A DNA stretch of 64,000 nt, taken from Pocillopora verrucosa (Eukaryota; Cnidaria; Anthozoa; Scleractinia; Pocilloporidae). Position 1 is the first letter of the stretch, and each line of letters opens with the position of its first letter. A program made the translations under genes and the position numbers. This document shows, piece by piece, positions 31,558-41,903 of the stretch. Location of the stretch: assembly GCF_036669915.1 (NCBI RefSeq), contig NC_089322.1, forward strand, positions 15,785,543 through 15,849,542, read 5' to 3'. The notes under the pieces were generated by a model. The model did not search any database. It saw nothing but the letters and a program-made list of their open reading frames with translations, and was not told the DNA's origin.

Positions 31558-34500
31558 TTACCTTAACTTCTGTAAGTCAAATGTCACGTTGTCTCCCATC
31601 AGCACAAACGGAGCCCATTGACGAGGTTCCGTGAAGCCGTTGCTTCTCAACCACTTCATGGCCTGGTGGAGGGACTCGCTGGCACTTTCTCCAGCAGCCA
31701 GGCGTTCATAGAAATGATTCATGAGCTGCTCTGTTGCTTCGTCTTGTATGGCCCACGAGGCCACCAACACTGAACGTGCACCAGATGCTAGGAACGCGCG
31801 AGCGATTCCAATGACTCCCTCTTGTTTGAACGTTCCACGCCCACTGTGACAACAACTAAGTACGACCAGTTTAGCATGCAGCTTAACCTTTGAAATGTCG
31901 GACATTGTCAGAAGGTAGTCTTCTTCTTGTGGAATATTGTTAGTGGCGCAATTAGGGGAAAGGGCAATCTCTCCTCTGTCGGCATGACCATGAGCAGCAA
32001 GATGAATTAGACTCACTGAATGAAGTGCGTTAAGTACTGCCTTCTTTGTTGCGTGTTCTCCTAACAAAGGCTGAACCCCCAGGAGTCGACCAACCATTTT
32101 TGCTTCCTTTCTTGCACCAGACAATGGTATCAAGTTCAGAATACGTCCTCTGTATCGCACTTGGCCAGCCTTAGGATCACCCACTACCAGTGCACCGGTC
32201 TGACTGTGGTAGTCCGCTGGACATTCCTGGATGATCCTGAGAGTTGTCAGAGAAGGGACGATGCGGATTCTGTGGGTTTCTGATAAATACTTTCCTGCTG
32301 GTTCATCCCGTAGGGCAGCAAATGGGACTCGGTAGGAACACCTCTCAGGTACAATGATGACTTCAGGCTCTGTAAGTAAATCTTTTACAGGAGCGATAAT
32401 CTGGTCATAGCACAATTGAAGAATTAGTTCGTTGCGTTTGGTTTCGTCACCTTGCAAAGGTGCTCGGCTCTCTTCTTGAGGAGACAAGGGAATGTCGTCA
32501 CCTAGAGATCGATCTTCGCAATTCTCGTCATGCAAAATTCCGAAACTGGAGGCACTCTTTTTAAAAATCTCCTCCACATCGCAAACGAATGCAGCCATGA
32601 GAGTGTCGATCTTCAGTTCGGGGCTCACACGATGGTCAATGTGTCCATTTGCTTTTAATACCCACAGATGAACATGTCGTTCACAATATGAAATGTACAA
32701 AACAGCACAATTGCTCTCTTTACTCGCAATGCTTTCGATCTCAGGCTGATATGATGAATCAGTTAAGAGTTTGTCCGCCATCAATTCTACAAGGCCTCTG
32801 GCGCGTCTCAGCTCCTCCACCTTAAGAGAATCTCGCAGGCTTCCGTTGGCACGCAGTATCTCACTGCACAACCTATAGAGGAAATTACCGTGCTCCTCTA
32901 AGAGAGACGTTTTAAATTCATCGTTTCCTTTGAGAAAATTTCGCAACTTTTCATAAGTTTCAATACTTCGACAAAGATACTGCATTGCCTCCTCGATCTT
33001 TGATTGAGACATCTTTACCCGAGTAATACCGAGAAGGCTCTCAAAGTAAGTCATATTGTCTCCAATTTTGTTACTCATCAAGCACGCATTCTCAAAGTAT
33101 TTTTCCGATTGGTCATAATTGCCAAGCGAAAGAGAAAAGTGTCCAGGGATCATGTAAATCATTCCCTGTCCTTTCCTATGACCAATGTTCATGACGATAG
33201 CATGCGCTTTTTCCCACAGTTCTGTAGCCTTCTGGTAGTCATCAAACAAATAATGCAGATCTGCCAGACCTGCGTAGCATAGTCCTTCACACAATCTGTC
33301 GCCGATTTCTATACTGATGGCGAGTGCTTTGTCAAATTTTTCCTTGGCCAGCTTGTTTTTACGAAGTGATAGAAACACACCTCCAAGGTTCGCGTAGCAT
33401 TTTCCTTCTCCATTCCTGTCGCCAATTTCTATTGCGATAGCAAGTGATTTCTCATAACATTCTTTAGCCTTCTGATATTCACCGAGTGAATGAAATACAC
33501 CACCAAGGTTCGCGTAGCTTGCACTTTCTCCTTTCCTGTCGCCAATTTCTATTGCGATAGCAAGTGATTTCTCATAACATTCTTTAGCCTTCTGATATTC
33601 ACCGAGTGAATGAAATACACCTCCAAGGTTCGCGTAGCATCTTCCTTCTCCATTCCTGTCGCCAATTTCTATTGCGATAGCAAGTGATTTCTCATAACAT
33701 TCTTTAGCCTTCTGATATTCACCGAGTGATTGAAATACACCACCAAGGTTCGCGTAGCTTGCACTTTCTCCTTTCCTGTCGCCAATTTCTGTTGCGATAG
33801 CAAGTGCTTTCTCGTGATATTCTTTAGCCTTCTGATATTCACCGAGTGATTGAAATACACATCCAAGGCTCCCGTAACATGTTCCTTCTCCTCTCTTGTC
33901 GCCAATTTCTGTTGCGATAGCAAGTGCTTTCACGAGATATTCTTTAGCCTTCTGATGATCACTGAGTAATTGAAAAACACCACCAAGGTTCGCGTAGCGT
34001 GTTTCTTCTCCTTCCCTGTCGCCAATTTCTGTTGCGATAGCAAGTGCTTTCTCGTGATATTCTTTAGCCTTCTGATATTCACCGAGTGATTGAAATACAC
34101 ATCCAAGGCTCCCGTAACATGTTCCTTCTCCTCTCTTGTCGCCAATTTCTGTTGCGATAGCAAGTGCTTTCTCGTGATATTCTTTAGCCTTCTGATATTC
34201 ACCGAGTGATTCAAACACGTCTCCAAGGCTCCCGTAACATGTTCCTTCGCCATCCCTGTGGCCAATTTCTGTTGCGATAGCAAGTGCTTTCACGAGATAT
34301 TCTTTAGCCTTCTGATGATCACTGAGTAATTGAAAAACACCACCAAGGTTCGCGTAGCGTGTTTCTTCTCCTTCCCTGTCGCCAATTTCTGTTGCGATAG
34401 CAAGTGCTTTCTCGTGATATTCTTTAGCCTTCTGATATTCACCGAGTGATTGAAATACACATCCAAGGCTCCCGTAACATGTTCCTTCTCCTCTCTTGTC

Positions 34501-36897
34501 GCCAATTTCTGTTGCGATAGCAAGTGCTTTCACGAGATATTCTTTAGCCTTCTGATGATCACCGAGTAATTGAAAAACGAGTCCAAGGTTCCCATAACAT
34601 TTTTCTTCTCCTTCCCTGTTACCAATTTCTGTTGCGATAGTAAGTGCTTTCTCGTGATATTCTTTAGCCTTCTGATATTCACCGAGTGATTGAAATACAC
34701 ATCCAAGGTTCCCGTAACATGTTCCTTCTCCATTCCTGTGGCCAATTTCTGTTGCGATAGCAAGTGCTTTCTCGAGATATTCTTTAGCCTTCTGATATTC
34801 ACCGAGTGATTCAAACACGCCTCCAAGGTTCGCGTAGCGTGTTTCTTCTCCTTTCCTGTCGCCAATTTCTGTTGCGATAGCAAGTGCTTTCTCGTGATAT
34901 TCTTTAGCCTTCTGATATTCACCGAGTGATTGAAATACACATCCAAGGTTCCCGTAACATGTTCCTTCTCCTCTCTTGTCGCCAATTTCTGTTGCGATAG
35001 CAAGTGCTTTCTCGACATATTCTTTAGCCTTCTGATATTCATCGAGTGAGTGAAACACAACTCCAAGGTTCCCGTAGAGTGTTCTTTCTGTTTCCCTGTC
35101 GCCAATTTCTGTTGCGATAGCAAGTGCTTTCTCGTGATATTCTTTAGCCTTCTGATATTCACTGAGTGATTGAAATACACCTCCAAGGCTCCCGTAATGT
35201 ATTCCTTCTCCTTTCCTGTCGCCAATTTCTGTTGCGATAGCAAGTGCTTTCTCGTGATATTCTTTAGCCTTCTGATATTCTCCGAGTGATTGAAATACAC
35301 ATCCAAGGTTCCCGTAACATGTTCCTTCTCCATTCCTGTGGCCAATTTCTGTTGCGATAGCAAGTGCTTTCTCGAGATATTCTTTAGCCTTCTGATATTC
35401 ACCGAGTGATTCAAACACGCCTCCAAGGTTCGCGTAGCGTGTTTCTTCTCCTTTCCTGTCGCCAATTTCTGTTGCGATAGCAAGTGCTTTCTCGTGATAT
35501 TCTTTAGCCTTCTGATATTCACCGAGTGATTGAAATACACATCCAAGGTTCCCGTAACATGTTCCTTCTCCTCTCTTGTCGCCAATTTCTGTTGCGATAG
35601 CAAGTGCTTTCTCGACATATTCTTTAGCCTTCTGATATTCATCGAGTGAGTGAAACACAACTCCAAGGCTCCCGTAATGTATTCCTTCTCCTTTCCTGTC
35701 GCCAATTTCTGTTGCGATAGCAAGTGCTTTCTCGTGATATTCTTTAGCCTTCTGATATTCTCCGAGTGATTGAAATACACCTCCAAGGTTCCCGTAACAT
35801 GTTCTTTCACCACCCCTGTCGCCAATTTCTGTTGCGATAGCAAGTGCTTTCTCGTGATATTCTTTAGCCTTCTGATATTCTCCGAGTGATTGAAACACAA
35901 GTCCAAGGCCATTGTAGTGCGATCCTTCTCCTTTCCTTTGGTCAATTTCTGTTACGATAGCAAGTGCTTTCTCGAGATATTCTTTAGCCTTCTGATGTTC
36001 ACCGAGTGATTCAAACACAGCTGCTAGGTTCTCGTGGCTTGCTCCTTCCATATTCCTGTCGCCAATTTCAGTTGCGATAGTAAATGCTTTCTCGTGATAT
36101 TCTTTAGCCTTCTGATATTCTCCGAGTGATTGAAACACAAGTCCAAGGCCATTGTAGTGCGATCCTTCTCCTTTCCTTTGGTCAATTTCTGTTACGATAG
36201 CAAGTGCTTTCTCGAGATATTCTTTAGCCTTCTGATGTTCACCGAGTGATTCAAACACAGCTGCTAGGTTTTCGTGGCTTGCTCCTTCCATATTCCTGTC
36301 GCCAATTTCAGTTGCGATAGTAAATGCTTTCTCGTGATATTCTTTAGCCTTCTGATATTCTCCGAGTGATTGAAACACAACTCCAAGGATGCCGTAGAGT
36401 GTTCCTTCTCCTTTCTTGTCGCCAATTTCTGTTGCGATAGCAAGTGCTTTCTCATAACATTCTTTAGCCTTCTGATGTTCACCGAGTGATTGAAACACAT
36501 GTCCTAGCATGCCATAAGTGAATGCTTCTTCACTTCTGAGGCCAATTGTTTTATTGATAGCAACTACGCTTTTAAAAAGTTTCTTGGCCTCTGCAAACCT
36601 ATTTGTTCGTTCATATTTGTCTCCCAGCTCCATCATTGATTTTCCAGCATTGCATAATATGCCAATAAGTTTGTTGGTGTATCTTACCGCATTTGTGTAA
36701 CCAGAGATTGCGTAGTATACATTGAATATTACCTCAGAGACATCAAGGCCTTTAATATCCACGTCTAGGTTGTTGAGTAAGATGACACATTCATCACAAA
36801 AATCAGAGGCTGGTATACCACGATCAGTTTTCAGAAGATATGTAGCAACATCCAAACCTATGCTGATTTTCTCCAGGATTTCACGCCCGTTATTCAT
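31558..36897 (-). CDS. TPR-CHAT protein: long tetratricopeptide array with C-terminal caspase-like CHAT domain
   Basis: One open exon of 1779 aa. After a helical N-terminal region (1-110), residues of about 119-1239 are some 28 TPR units of exactly 40 aa (consensus GEYQKAKEYHEKALAIATEI), with weaker units on both sides. A linker (about 1280-1400) is followed by a CHAT domain (about 1480-1779). The catalytic His is His1636 (HLAAHGH) and the catalytic Cys is Cys1683 in the LSCCHSG motif; both are present. CHAT is a separase/caspase-clan peptidase domain. In bacteria, TPR-CHAT proteases act in defence (type III-E CRISPR and gasdermin systems). Animal relatives, annotated as TTC28-like, are numerous in corals. 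By analogy the TPRs would bind a partner and release protease activity; that is inference. A GTAAGC donor overlaps the stop codon and a candidate 5' exon lies at 39663-39735, so both protein ends could differ in the mRNA. Confidence 0.93.
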   Translation of the reverse strand: MNNGREILEKISIGLDVATYLLKTDRGIPASDFCDECVILLNNLDVDIKGLDVSEVIFNVYYAISGYTNAVRYTNKLIGILCNAGKSMMELGDKYERTNRFAEAKKLFKSVVAINKTIGLRSEEAFTYGMLGHVFQSLGEHQKAKECYEKALAIATEIGDKKGEGTLYGILGVVFQSLGEYQKAKEYHEKAFTIATEIGDRNMEGASHENLAAVFESLGEHQKAKEYLEKALAIVTEIDQRKGEGSHYNGLGLVFQSLGEYQKAKEYHEKAFTIATEIGDRNMEGASHENLAAVFESLGEHQKAKEYLEKALAIVTEIDQRKGEGSHYNGLGLVFQSLGEYQKAKEYHEKALAIATEIGDRGGERTCYGNLGGVFQSLGEYQKAKEYHEKALAIATEIGDRKGEGIHYGSLGVVFHSLDEYQKAKEYVEKALAIATEIGDKRGEGTCYGNLGCVFQSLGEYQKAKEYHEKALAIATEIGDRKGEETRYANLGGVFESLGEYQKAKEYLEKALAIATEIGHRNGEGTCYGNLGCVFQSLGEYQKAKEYHEKALAIATEIGDRKGEGIHYGSLGGVFQSLSEYQKAKEYHEKALAIATEIGDRETERTLYGNLGVVFHSLDEYQKAKEYVEKALAIATEIGDKRGEGTCYGNLGCVFQSLGEYQKAKEYHEKALAIATEIGDRKGEETRYANLGGVFESLGEYQKAKEYLEKALAIATEIGHRNGEGTCYGNLGCVFQSLGEYQKAKEYHEKALTIATEIGNREGEEKCYGNLGLVFQLLGDHQKAKEYLVKALAIATEIGDKRGEGTCYGSLGCVFQSLGEYQKAKEYHEKALAIATEIGDREGEETRYANLGGVFQLLSDHQKAKEYLVKALAIATEIGHRDGEGTCYGSLGDVFESLGEYQKAKEYHEKALAIATEIGDKRGEGTCYGSLGCVFQSLGEYQKAKEYHEKALAIATEIGDREGEETRYANLGGVFQLLSDHQKAKEYLVKALAIATEIGDKRGEGTCYGSLGCVFQSLGEYQKAKEYHEKALAIATEIGDRKGESASYANLGGVFQSLGEYQKAKECYEKSLAIAIEIGDRNGEGRCYANLGGVFHSLGEYQKAKECYEKSLAIAIEIGDRKGESASYANLGGVFHSLGEYQKAKECYEKSLAIAIEIGDRNGEGKCYANLGGVFLSLRKNKLAKEKFDKALAISIEIGDRLCEGLCYAGLADLHYLFDDYQKATELWEKAHAIVMNIGHRKGQGMIYMIPGHFSLSLGNYDQSEKYFENACLMSNKIGDNMTYFESLLGITRVKMSQSKIEEAMQYLCRSIETYEKLRNFLKGNDEFKTSLLEEHGNFLYRLCSEILRANGSLRDSLKVEELRRARGLVELMADKLLTDSSYQPEIESIASKESNCAVLYISYCERHVHLWVLKANGHIDHRVSPELKIDTLMAAFVCDVEEIFKKSASSFGILHDENCEDRSLGDDIPLSPQEESRAPLQGDETKRNELILQLCYDQIIAPVKDLLTEPEVIIVPERCSYRVPFAALRDEPAGKYLSETHRIRIVPSLTTLRIIQECPADYHSQTGALVVGDPKAGQVRYRGRILNLIPLSGARKEAKMVGRLLGVQPLLGEHATKKAVLNALHSVSLIHLAAHGHADRGEIALSPNCATNNIPQEEDYLLTMSDISKVKLHAKLVVLSCCHSGRGTFKQEGVIGIARAFLASGARSVLVASWAIQDEATEQLMNHFYERLAAGESASESLHQAMKWLRSNGFTEPRQWAPFVLMGDNVTFDLQKLR
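33181..36540 (-). repeat. 120-bp tandem repeat array encoding the TPR units
   Basis: The block GCCAATTTCTGTTGCGATAG (plus strand) recurs every 120 bp exactly, from 33301 to 36541, with no indel. Longer repeats are superimposed. Positions 35881-36120 and 36121-36360 differ by about one base; 34682-35068 and 35282-35668 are almost identical (600-bp shift); 33961-34140 and 34321-34500 match (360-bp shift). This pattern indicates repeated unequal exchange inside the array. Confidence 0.95.
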
Positions 36898-37611
36898 CGC
36901 TCTTTTGTGATTAACAGAATGCCTTCCTGAAATGGAAAAAGTGGAAAAACAGAAAACTTAAATAACTAAATTAGATGATGACTTTTGGAAGCCATCTCTG
37001 TGCAACTATTTTTAAGGCAGAGCACTCACTTGCCATGAACGCTTGTTGGTTTAAGCGCAGCATTCCTTTTTTTCGTTTTCCATTGCTAATGATTCGTGCA
37101 TGTAAACAACAATTGTGGACAAATTTTTTTGTAAAAATGTGTAAAAACATCCAATTTTGAGACCCAGCCTATCGCGGGGGGGGGGGGGGGGGGGGGATGG
37201 GGGGGGGGGATGGGTGGTGGGTGAGTGCCTCTCCGAACCTTTACTACATTTAAAATTTATATTTCAACTAGTATTTTCTCTAACCCTCAAAATCCCGAAA
37301 GTATGCGACCCCGCTCTAGTAACTCTGTTGTAACTCAACCCCATAATAGTCAATCCAGCGCTGAAAATACCATCTTACCAGGGTGCACATCTTCATTAGC
37401 CGGCTATTACTAGAATTTATCCCCCCCCCCCCCCCTTATCCCTGGTTTCGACTCTCAGCCGCATCTCTCGCTCGTATCAGTGTCACATTGGATACAAAGT
37501 ACTGGAGATAATTTTATTTCGGGGGGGGGGAGGGGTGGAGGGGGGAATGGAAAACTTTTGTTGTTTTACGATAACATGCAGCTGACCTCCCCCCCTATGG
37601 TTCTGAAAATA
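36898..37611. other. G/C homopolymer-rich spacer
   Basis: It contains a G run of more than 20 at about 37176-37196, a second G run at 37201-37209, a C run of about 17 at 37420-37435, and G runs at 37520-37547. No gene is seen. A splice-acceptor-like TTTCAG lies at 36927-36932 on the minus strand, 29 bases before the TPR-CHAT ATG. Confidence 0.7.
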
Positions 37612-37965
37612 AGATAAGATAAGATAAGATAAACTTTATTTATACACGGTATTTCCATCAGTTGTTAATTATCTATAAAGGTATATCTATCTTCCTAACT
37701 ATAATAAAATCTAATAATAACAATTCAAATAAAAGAAGCAACTAAAAAAATCTGCTTTTCATGGAGGTCGTGTCTAAAATTTATTTAAAATTAAGATATT
37801 ACTTTAAAACTGTGGCGACTTAATTTAGATTTGAAATCGGTCAGTGAAGACGCTTGTCTTAGGTCTAAGGGTAAGTTGTTCCACAAGTGAGCTCCGCTGT
37901 ACAAAAAACTTCTCTTAAGATAATCAGTTCGAGGTTTGTGATCCCTCCCAAAATCCTCCACCCCC
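37612..37965 (-). mobile_element. 5'-truncated CR1/L2-like LINE, 3' end with (TCTTA)n tail
   Basis: On the minus strand, 37965 to 37791 encodes the end of a reverse transcriptase (HKPRTDYLKRSFLYSGAHLW, then NNLPLDLRQA and SLTDFKSKL, stop). A short 3' UTR and AAATAAAGTT precede a (TATCT)n microsatellite tail at 37612-37632. The LYSGA.LWN.LP motif and the microsatellite tail are typical of CR1/L2-type elements. Only the tail end remains. Confidence 0.85.
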
Positions 37966-39662
37966 TTTAGGCGATCATTTATAGCCCGTGTCTTAGATGG
38001 AAAAACGATAAATAAATAATTTCAAACTGGTCCATATTTATACTGATTCCTTCGGCTGGCTGATGTTTTATCTGCGCGCAAGTAATTCAGATGAAGCATG
38101 TCAAAAGTATTTCAGATTTAAAACTTGTTTTTTTTTTAATTCATTGAGTCGGTAGTTTAATTTCTGTCACAGAACACTATTGTATTCTTTTGTCAACCAC
38201 CGCATAGGCTCACTTTGGGCAGACATGCAGTGAAATTTATTTTTGACGCCTAGAATGATTTGTTGAATATCTTTATTTAAGGAGACTCCATAGGGTTTTT
38301 TGACCGCGCGAGATCTGGGTGCGAACATAGCGCGAGCTTTAAAAGTGTCATCATGCAAAAAAACATGGCGGCTAGATACGATCGCACAATTGTCATCTGA
38401 AATGGTTTGTGAAAAACAGTTGAACACAATGCAGTTTTTATGTGATGGAATCAAGGGTTTCCAGCATAGGCCTCTGGAAAAGAGGTCAACTGAACAGAAA
38501 AGACCGTGGGAAAGATTGTCAAAAGGGGCCAGATGCCGTGACATAGTCGAAAGTTTACGCATGCTCAGGGCAAACCCAAGCGGGCAAGATGGGCCCAGGA
38601 TTCGCTTCATATTGCCCGCGGACGCTGCCAGCTCTATAATAAATTGTAGTGTTATAAAGTAAGGACTTCACTGATCCGAAAACACTCTACACTAGTCTTA
38701 CAACATGCAAAGAAAAAGATTGGAGATTTTGCATTTTCATCATAATTTCTTTTGCTCTTAAAATTTGATCTGCCTTGTTTCTTATTAACCCTCCAACTCT
38801 CAGAGGTGATTTTCAAGTAGCTTCTCCTTTGCAATATCAAAGCATTAACACGCAAACAGGTGATGAGAAAACAAAAACTGATCAGCTCAAGGATGTCATC
38901 TTACCCAACATCAAATTCTCTAAACTTGTTTTAAAGGAAATGTATAGGAGCAAGAAGGGAGAATTACTAATCAGATCTTGGAGTTAAGGGTGGCGTAGTC
39001 CGATATTTTTAGCTCGTAGATTTATGTTTATATTGAACATTGTGGCGGAAAATCTCCCTCATTTTCTGAGATTCCTTGGATCTCTTATACTCCTATCACT
39101 GATTGAAACAAGTTCTCGTACAAAGCAAATTTTTTTATTTTTAGAGTAGGAAAATAACATTTTTCTAATGGTTAATTTTTTTAAGCTGCTCACCTTACAC
39201 ACAAACACGCGCGGAGTTTAATGCGTTGATGGCGTGACAAACATAAACCAAAGGCAAGAAACTGAAATAAAACCCAAAAAAAAATATGAATGCAAATAGC
39301 AAGAGTCACGCGGGTAAAGAACAAAATATTGATTTGAACGATAATAAAAAAATCCCTGCACCTCCAAATCGTCGCCAGTTTTAATAGGGTCTCAATGGGG
39401 TGATAGCTTTTACGGCTAATGGTTAATTTCCTTCCATTACAATTAAAAGAACATTTTTACCGGTTAATTTCTCACGATTTCTGGTGAGAATTTGTCAATT
39501 TTTACGCCGAACGGCTAATTTTCCTGCCATTTTACGGCTACCGGTCATCTCCATTTACCCCTCTTAAAAATCTCCTATCACCAAATTTAGGCAAGTCTAT
39601 GTCAGAAACATGTCAGGATTTAGAGAGACTGAGTTTAAATGAATTAGTCTTAACCTACTTAC
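37966..39662. other. intergenic, repeat-derived, no gene supported
   Basis: At 38280-38650, overlapping ORFs on both strands (147 aa minus, 120 aa plus) cover a CpG-containing segment. Neither resembles a protein I know, and I suspect a repeat. At 39400-39560, short related units (ACGGCTAATGGTTAATT and variants) repeat imperfectly. A family A MITE is listed separately. Confidence 0.45.
38785..38990. mobile_element. MITE-like element, family A
   Basis: It runs TTAACCCTCCAACTCTCA ... CAGATCTTGGAGTTAAGGG, with GTGATGAGAA and CATCAAATTCTCTAAACT inside. Confidence 0.75.
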
Positions 39663-39735
39663 CTTTTGAAATACGTAAAGTTTCCCAGTTCAGTATCCTG
39701 ATCGTTTGATGAATGAAACCAAATAAAGATGCTCC
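39663..39735 (-). other. possible 5' exon of the TPR-CHAT gene
   Basis: This 73-nt segment has an acceptor (TTTTGCAG) and a strong donor (AAAAG/GTAAGT). It would join the acceptor at 36927, just before the TPR-CHAT ATG. The joined frame stays open, so it could be coding or 5' UTR. It has no family support. Confidence 0.35.
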
Positions 39736-40304
39736 CTGCAAAACAAAGATTTATGAAAATAGCCAGTGTTATCAAAAAAACAAAACAAAATAATGATAAT
39801 AATAATAATACCAATAATAATTACCAATGCAGACCGAGATGAGATAAATAAAATCTTTCTCTACTTCTGAGATTGTTTGTAATGCTGGATGCTGTATCAT
39901 AAATATTTCACTGCGTTTCGGTCCAAAATATTTCAGTTTTCAGAGACGAGAGAAGAATATTACTCAATTTCATTCTTCTTCTTCCTTTGCAAAAATAAAT
40001 CCTGTCTCTTTCGGTGTTATTTCTGATCGTATGACAAACGGAACCAAAATTAATAATCTAAAAAAACAAAATTCCTGCAAAATAAAGATTGGAGAAAAAT
40101 AACTCGGATGAAGAGAAATTACGGCCTTGTTCGGTAAAATAATAATAATAACAATAATCAAATCCCTAAAAGAATATTATAACATCTGTTGCTTTCTTTT
40201 TCCTCATTTCCATTTCTTAAAGAAGAAACCTCTGACAGAAAAGAGAAGTTATATCACCAATGATGATACGCACGTATTTTCACAAGATATCATCAAGATC
40301 TCGT

Positions 40305-40494
40305 TACTAATTCTCCTTACTGTCTCCCATACAGTTCTTGTGATGTTAGTTTGGAGAATTTGTTATTGGATCAACTTAAAATCTCCTGACTGATATTTTT
40401 ATTATTATTATTCTCATCACTTGTCCGCTTGATGTTGTATTGATATTGTAAGGAGAAATTCTGTCTTGGTCACTCATGGGAGCTAAAGTGTTAA
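40305..40494. mobile_element. MITE-like element, family A, one end missing
   Basis: It retains TTCTCCTTACTGTCTCCC, TGATGTTAGTTTGGAGAAT, AAGGAGAAATTCTGTCTTGG and the end GGGAGCTAAAGTGTTAA. Confidence 0.75.
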
Positions 40495-40539
40495 CCTATT
40501 AAAAAAAAACTGCAAGAGGACTTAAAAGTGATCTTCACC

Positions 40540-40870
40540 CCTTAAACCAGTTTCGAAGACTTCAGAGCTAATAGCGGAGCTCGCAGAGCGTAGCTCCATA
40601 ATTATACAAAATAGTAGTAACCCATTAAGCCGAAAAAATTTGGACTTACGACCGTACGACCGACCGTACAAGATGCTACTTTTAACATGCGTGGTCAACT
40701 GTAACGCGGGCACACCAAACGCCACGGCTTTGTGTAGTAAGTAGTCTAGTAGTCAGTGCACTGAACTCCGAGTTGGACGACTTGGGTTCTAGTCCTGTCC
40801 GGGGCAAGGCGTTGTGCCCTTAAGACGTGCGGGAAAAAAATGCGAGCTCCGCTTTTAGGCTTGGCTAAAT
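40540..40870 (+). mobile_element. composite repeat with tRNA-like SINE head
   Basis: The left part (GCGGAGCTCGCAGAGCGTAG ... CGACCGTACGACCGACCG) is a coral repeat I recall. The right part (about 40735-40870) has an A-box-like TAGTAGTCAGTGCACTGA and the B-box GGGTTCTAGTCC, followed by CTGTCCGGGGCAAGGCG, as in SINEs. Confidence 0.6.
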
Positions 40871-41114
40871 CTATATATTGCGAAGTTTATTGAGGGGAAA
40901 CTAGTAGGGAACACCCACGCATTTTGTGAATACGGTTGTGGTATTTTGCAAGAATTAACGTATTTTGTAAGACGCAATGCAGAAATTTGTGGCAAGATCG
41001 AGTTACGCATGTTGTAATGATGGCTACAACATAATCATCGGTCTACGCAATCTCTATTTGTGGAATAATACCTTTTTTGCAAGAGCAACATACTACAATT
41101 TGCTGTAGGATGAA

Positions 41115-41903
41115 ATTTCAAAACATAGGCATGCTATGCATGCACGAATTATTTTTTGTAGGGTGGGTCGATTACTTAAAACATTGTAAGTGGTCTACAT
41201 TCTTACAAAAGGAAAGAAGGGTATTATCGCGGAAAAGAACGAAAATGTCGAATTACCTCACACACAGTTATTTTGTGGTAGATTATGTGTGTTGTGTGAA
41301 TAAATGTAACCAAAAATAAACTGTATTGGTGCCACGGATACCTGTTAGTACAAAATGCAGACAGCAGACTGCAGACCGGATACAAAATATAGACTGCAGA
41401 CTGCAGAGTGGGTACAAAATGCAGACTGAGAATCTGAAGAGTTTTTACGTCTGGTATATAATAACATGTTATCTTACAGCTAACCGAGCGTCACGCAATC
41501 GCTTTTCCGCGATCAGCCTTCACGATTGTTTGCACTATTGTGGAAAATTCCTAGCCCATTTCTTGATGAAAATCGATCGTAATATAATTTCAAGCCTTCA
41601 ATATAGTCCTTTTACTTTGCACGCGAGTTGGTTGGTGTGATGTTTGTACAGATTTTACTAACGTAATAAAAGTAGATGACGTGAATAAGTGATGTGTGAA
41701 GCAAGCTTAAAACGGCAGAAATCGCCAGAAACTACAACGGATACACAGGGTATGAGTAAGTTCTATTGATTTTACGAGAAAAATGTTCATATTTCCAAAT
41801 ATTTATCGTTGTAAATTGACCATTTTTCCTTCCCTATACTATTCCTTATAACGTGTTCAAATTTTCAACGGTTCCTCTCGTAACTTAACACCGAGTCACA
41901 CAA
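41115..41903 (+). repeat. 590-bp repeat module, copy 2, with a 196-bp insertion
   Basis: Same module as 27375-27964. Here 41272-41467 is extra sequence flanked by the 5-bp direct repeat GTTAT (41267-41271 and 41468-41472), where copy 1 has a single GTTAT. The insert contains short GCAGACTGCAGAC-type units. Confidence 0.85.

Noticed and set aside
34530..35945. 471-aa minus-strand ORF (and shorter siblings at 33669-34523 and 36264-36500) with repeats such as SQQKLATG and NIRRLKNI
   Set aside because: It is a shifted frame of the 120-bp TPR repeat. Because 120 is divisible by three, any frame open in one unit tends to stay open in all. The CHAT domain and TPR consensus fix the true frame.
33181..36540. 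CRISPR-like array
   Set aside because: Regular spacing is protein-coding TPR repeat; there are no unique spacers between conserved repeats.
38167..38662. overlapping ORFs of 147 aa (minus) and 120 aa (plus)
   Set aside because: No recognisable motif on either strand, no splice context and both strands open: more likely repeat sequence.
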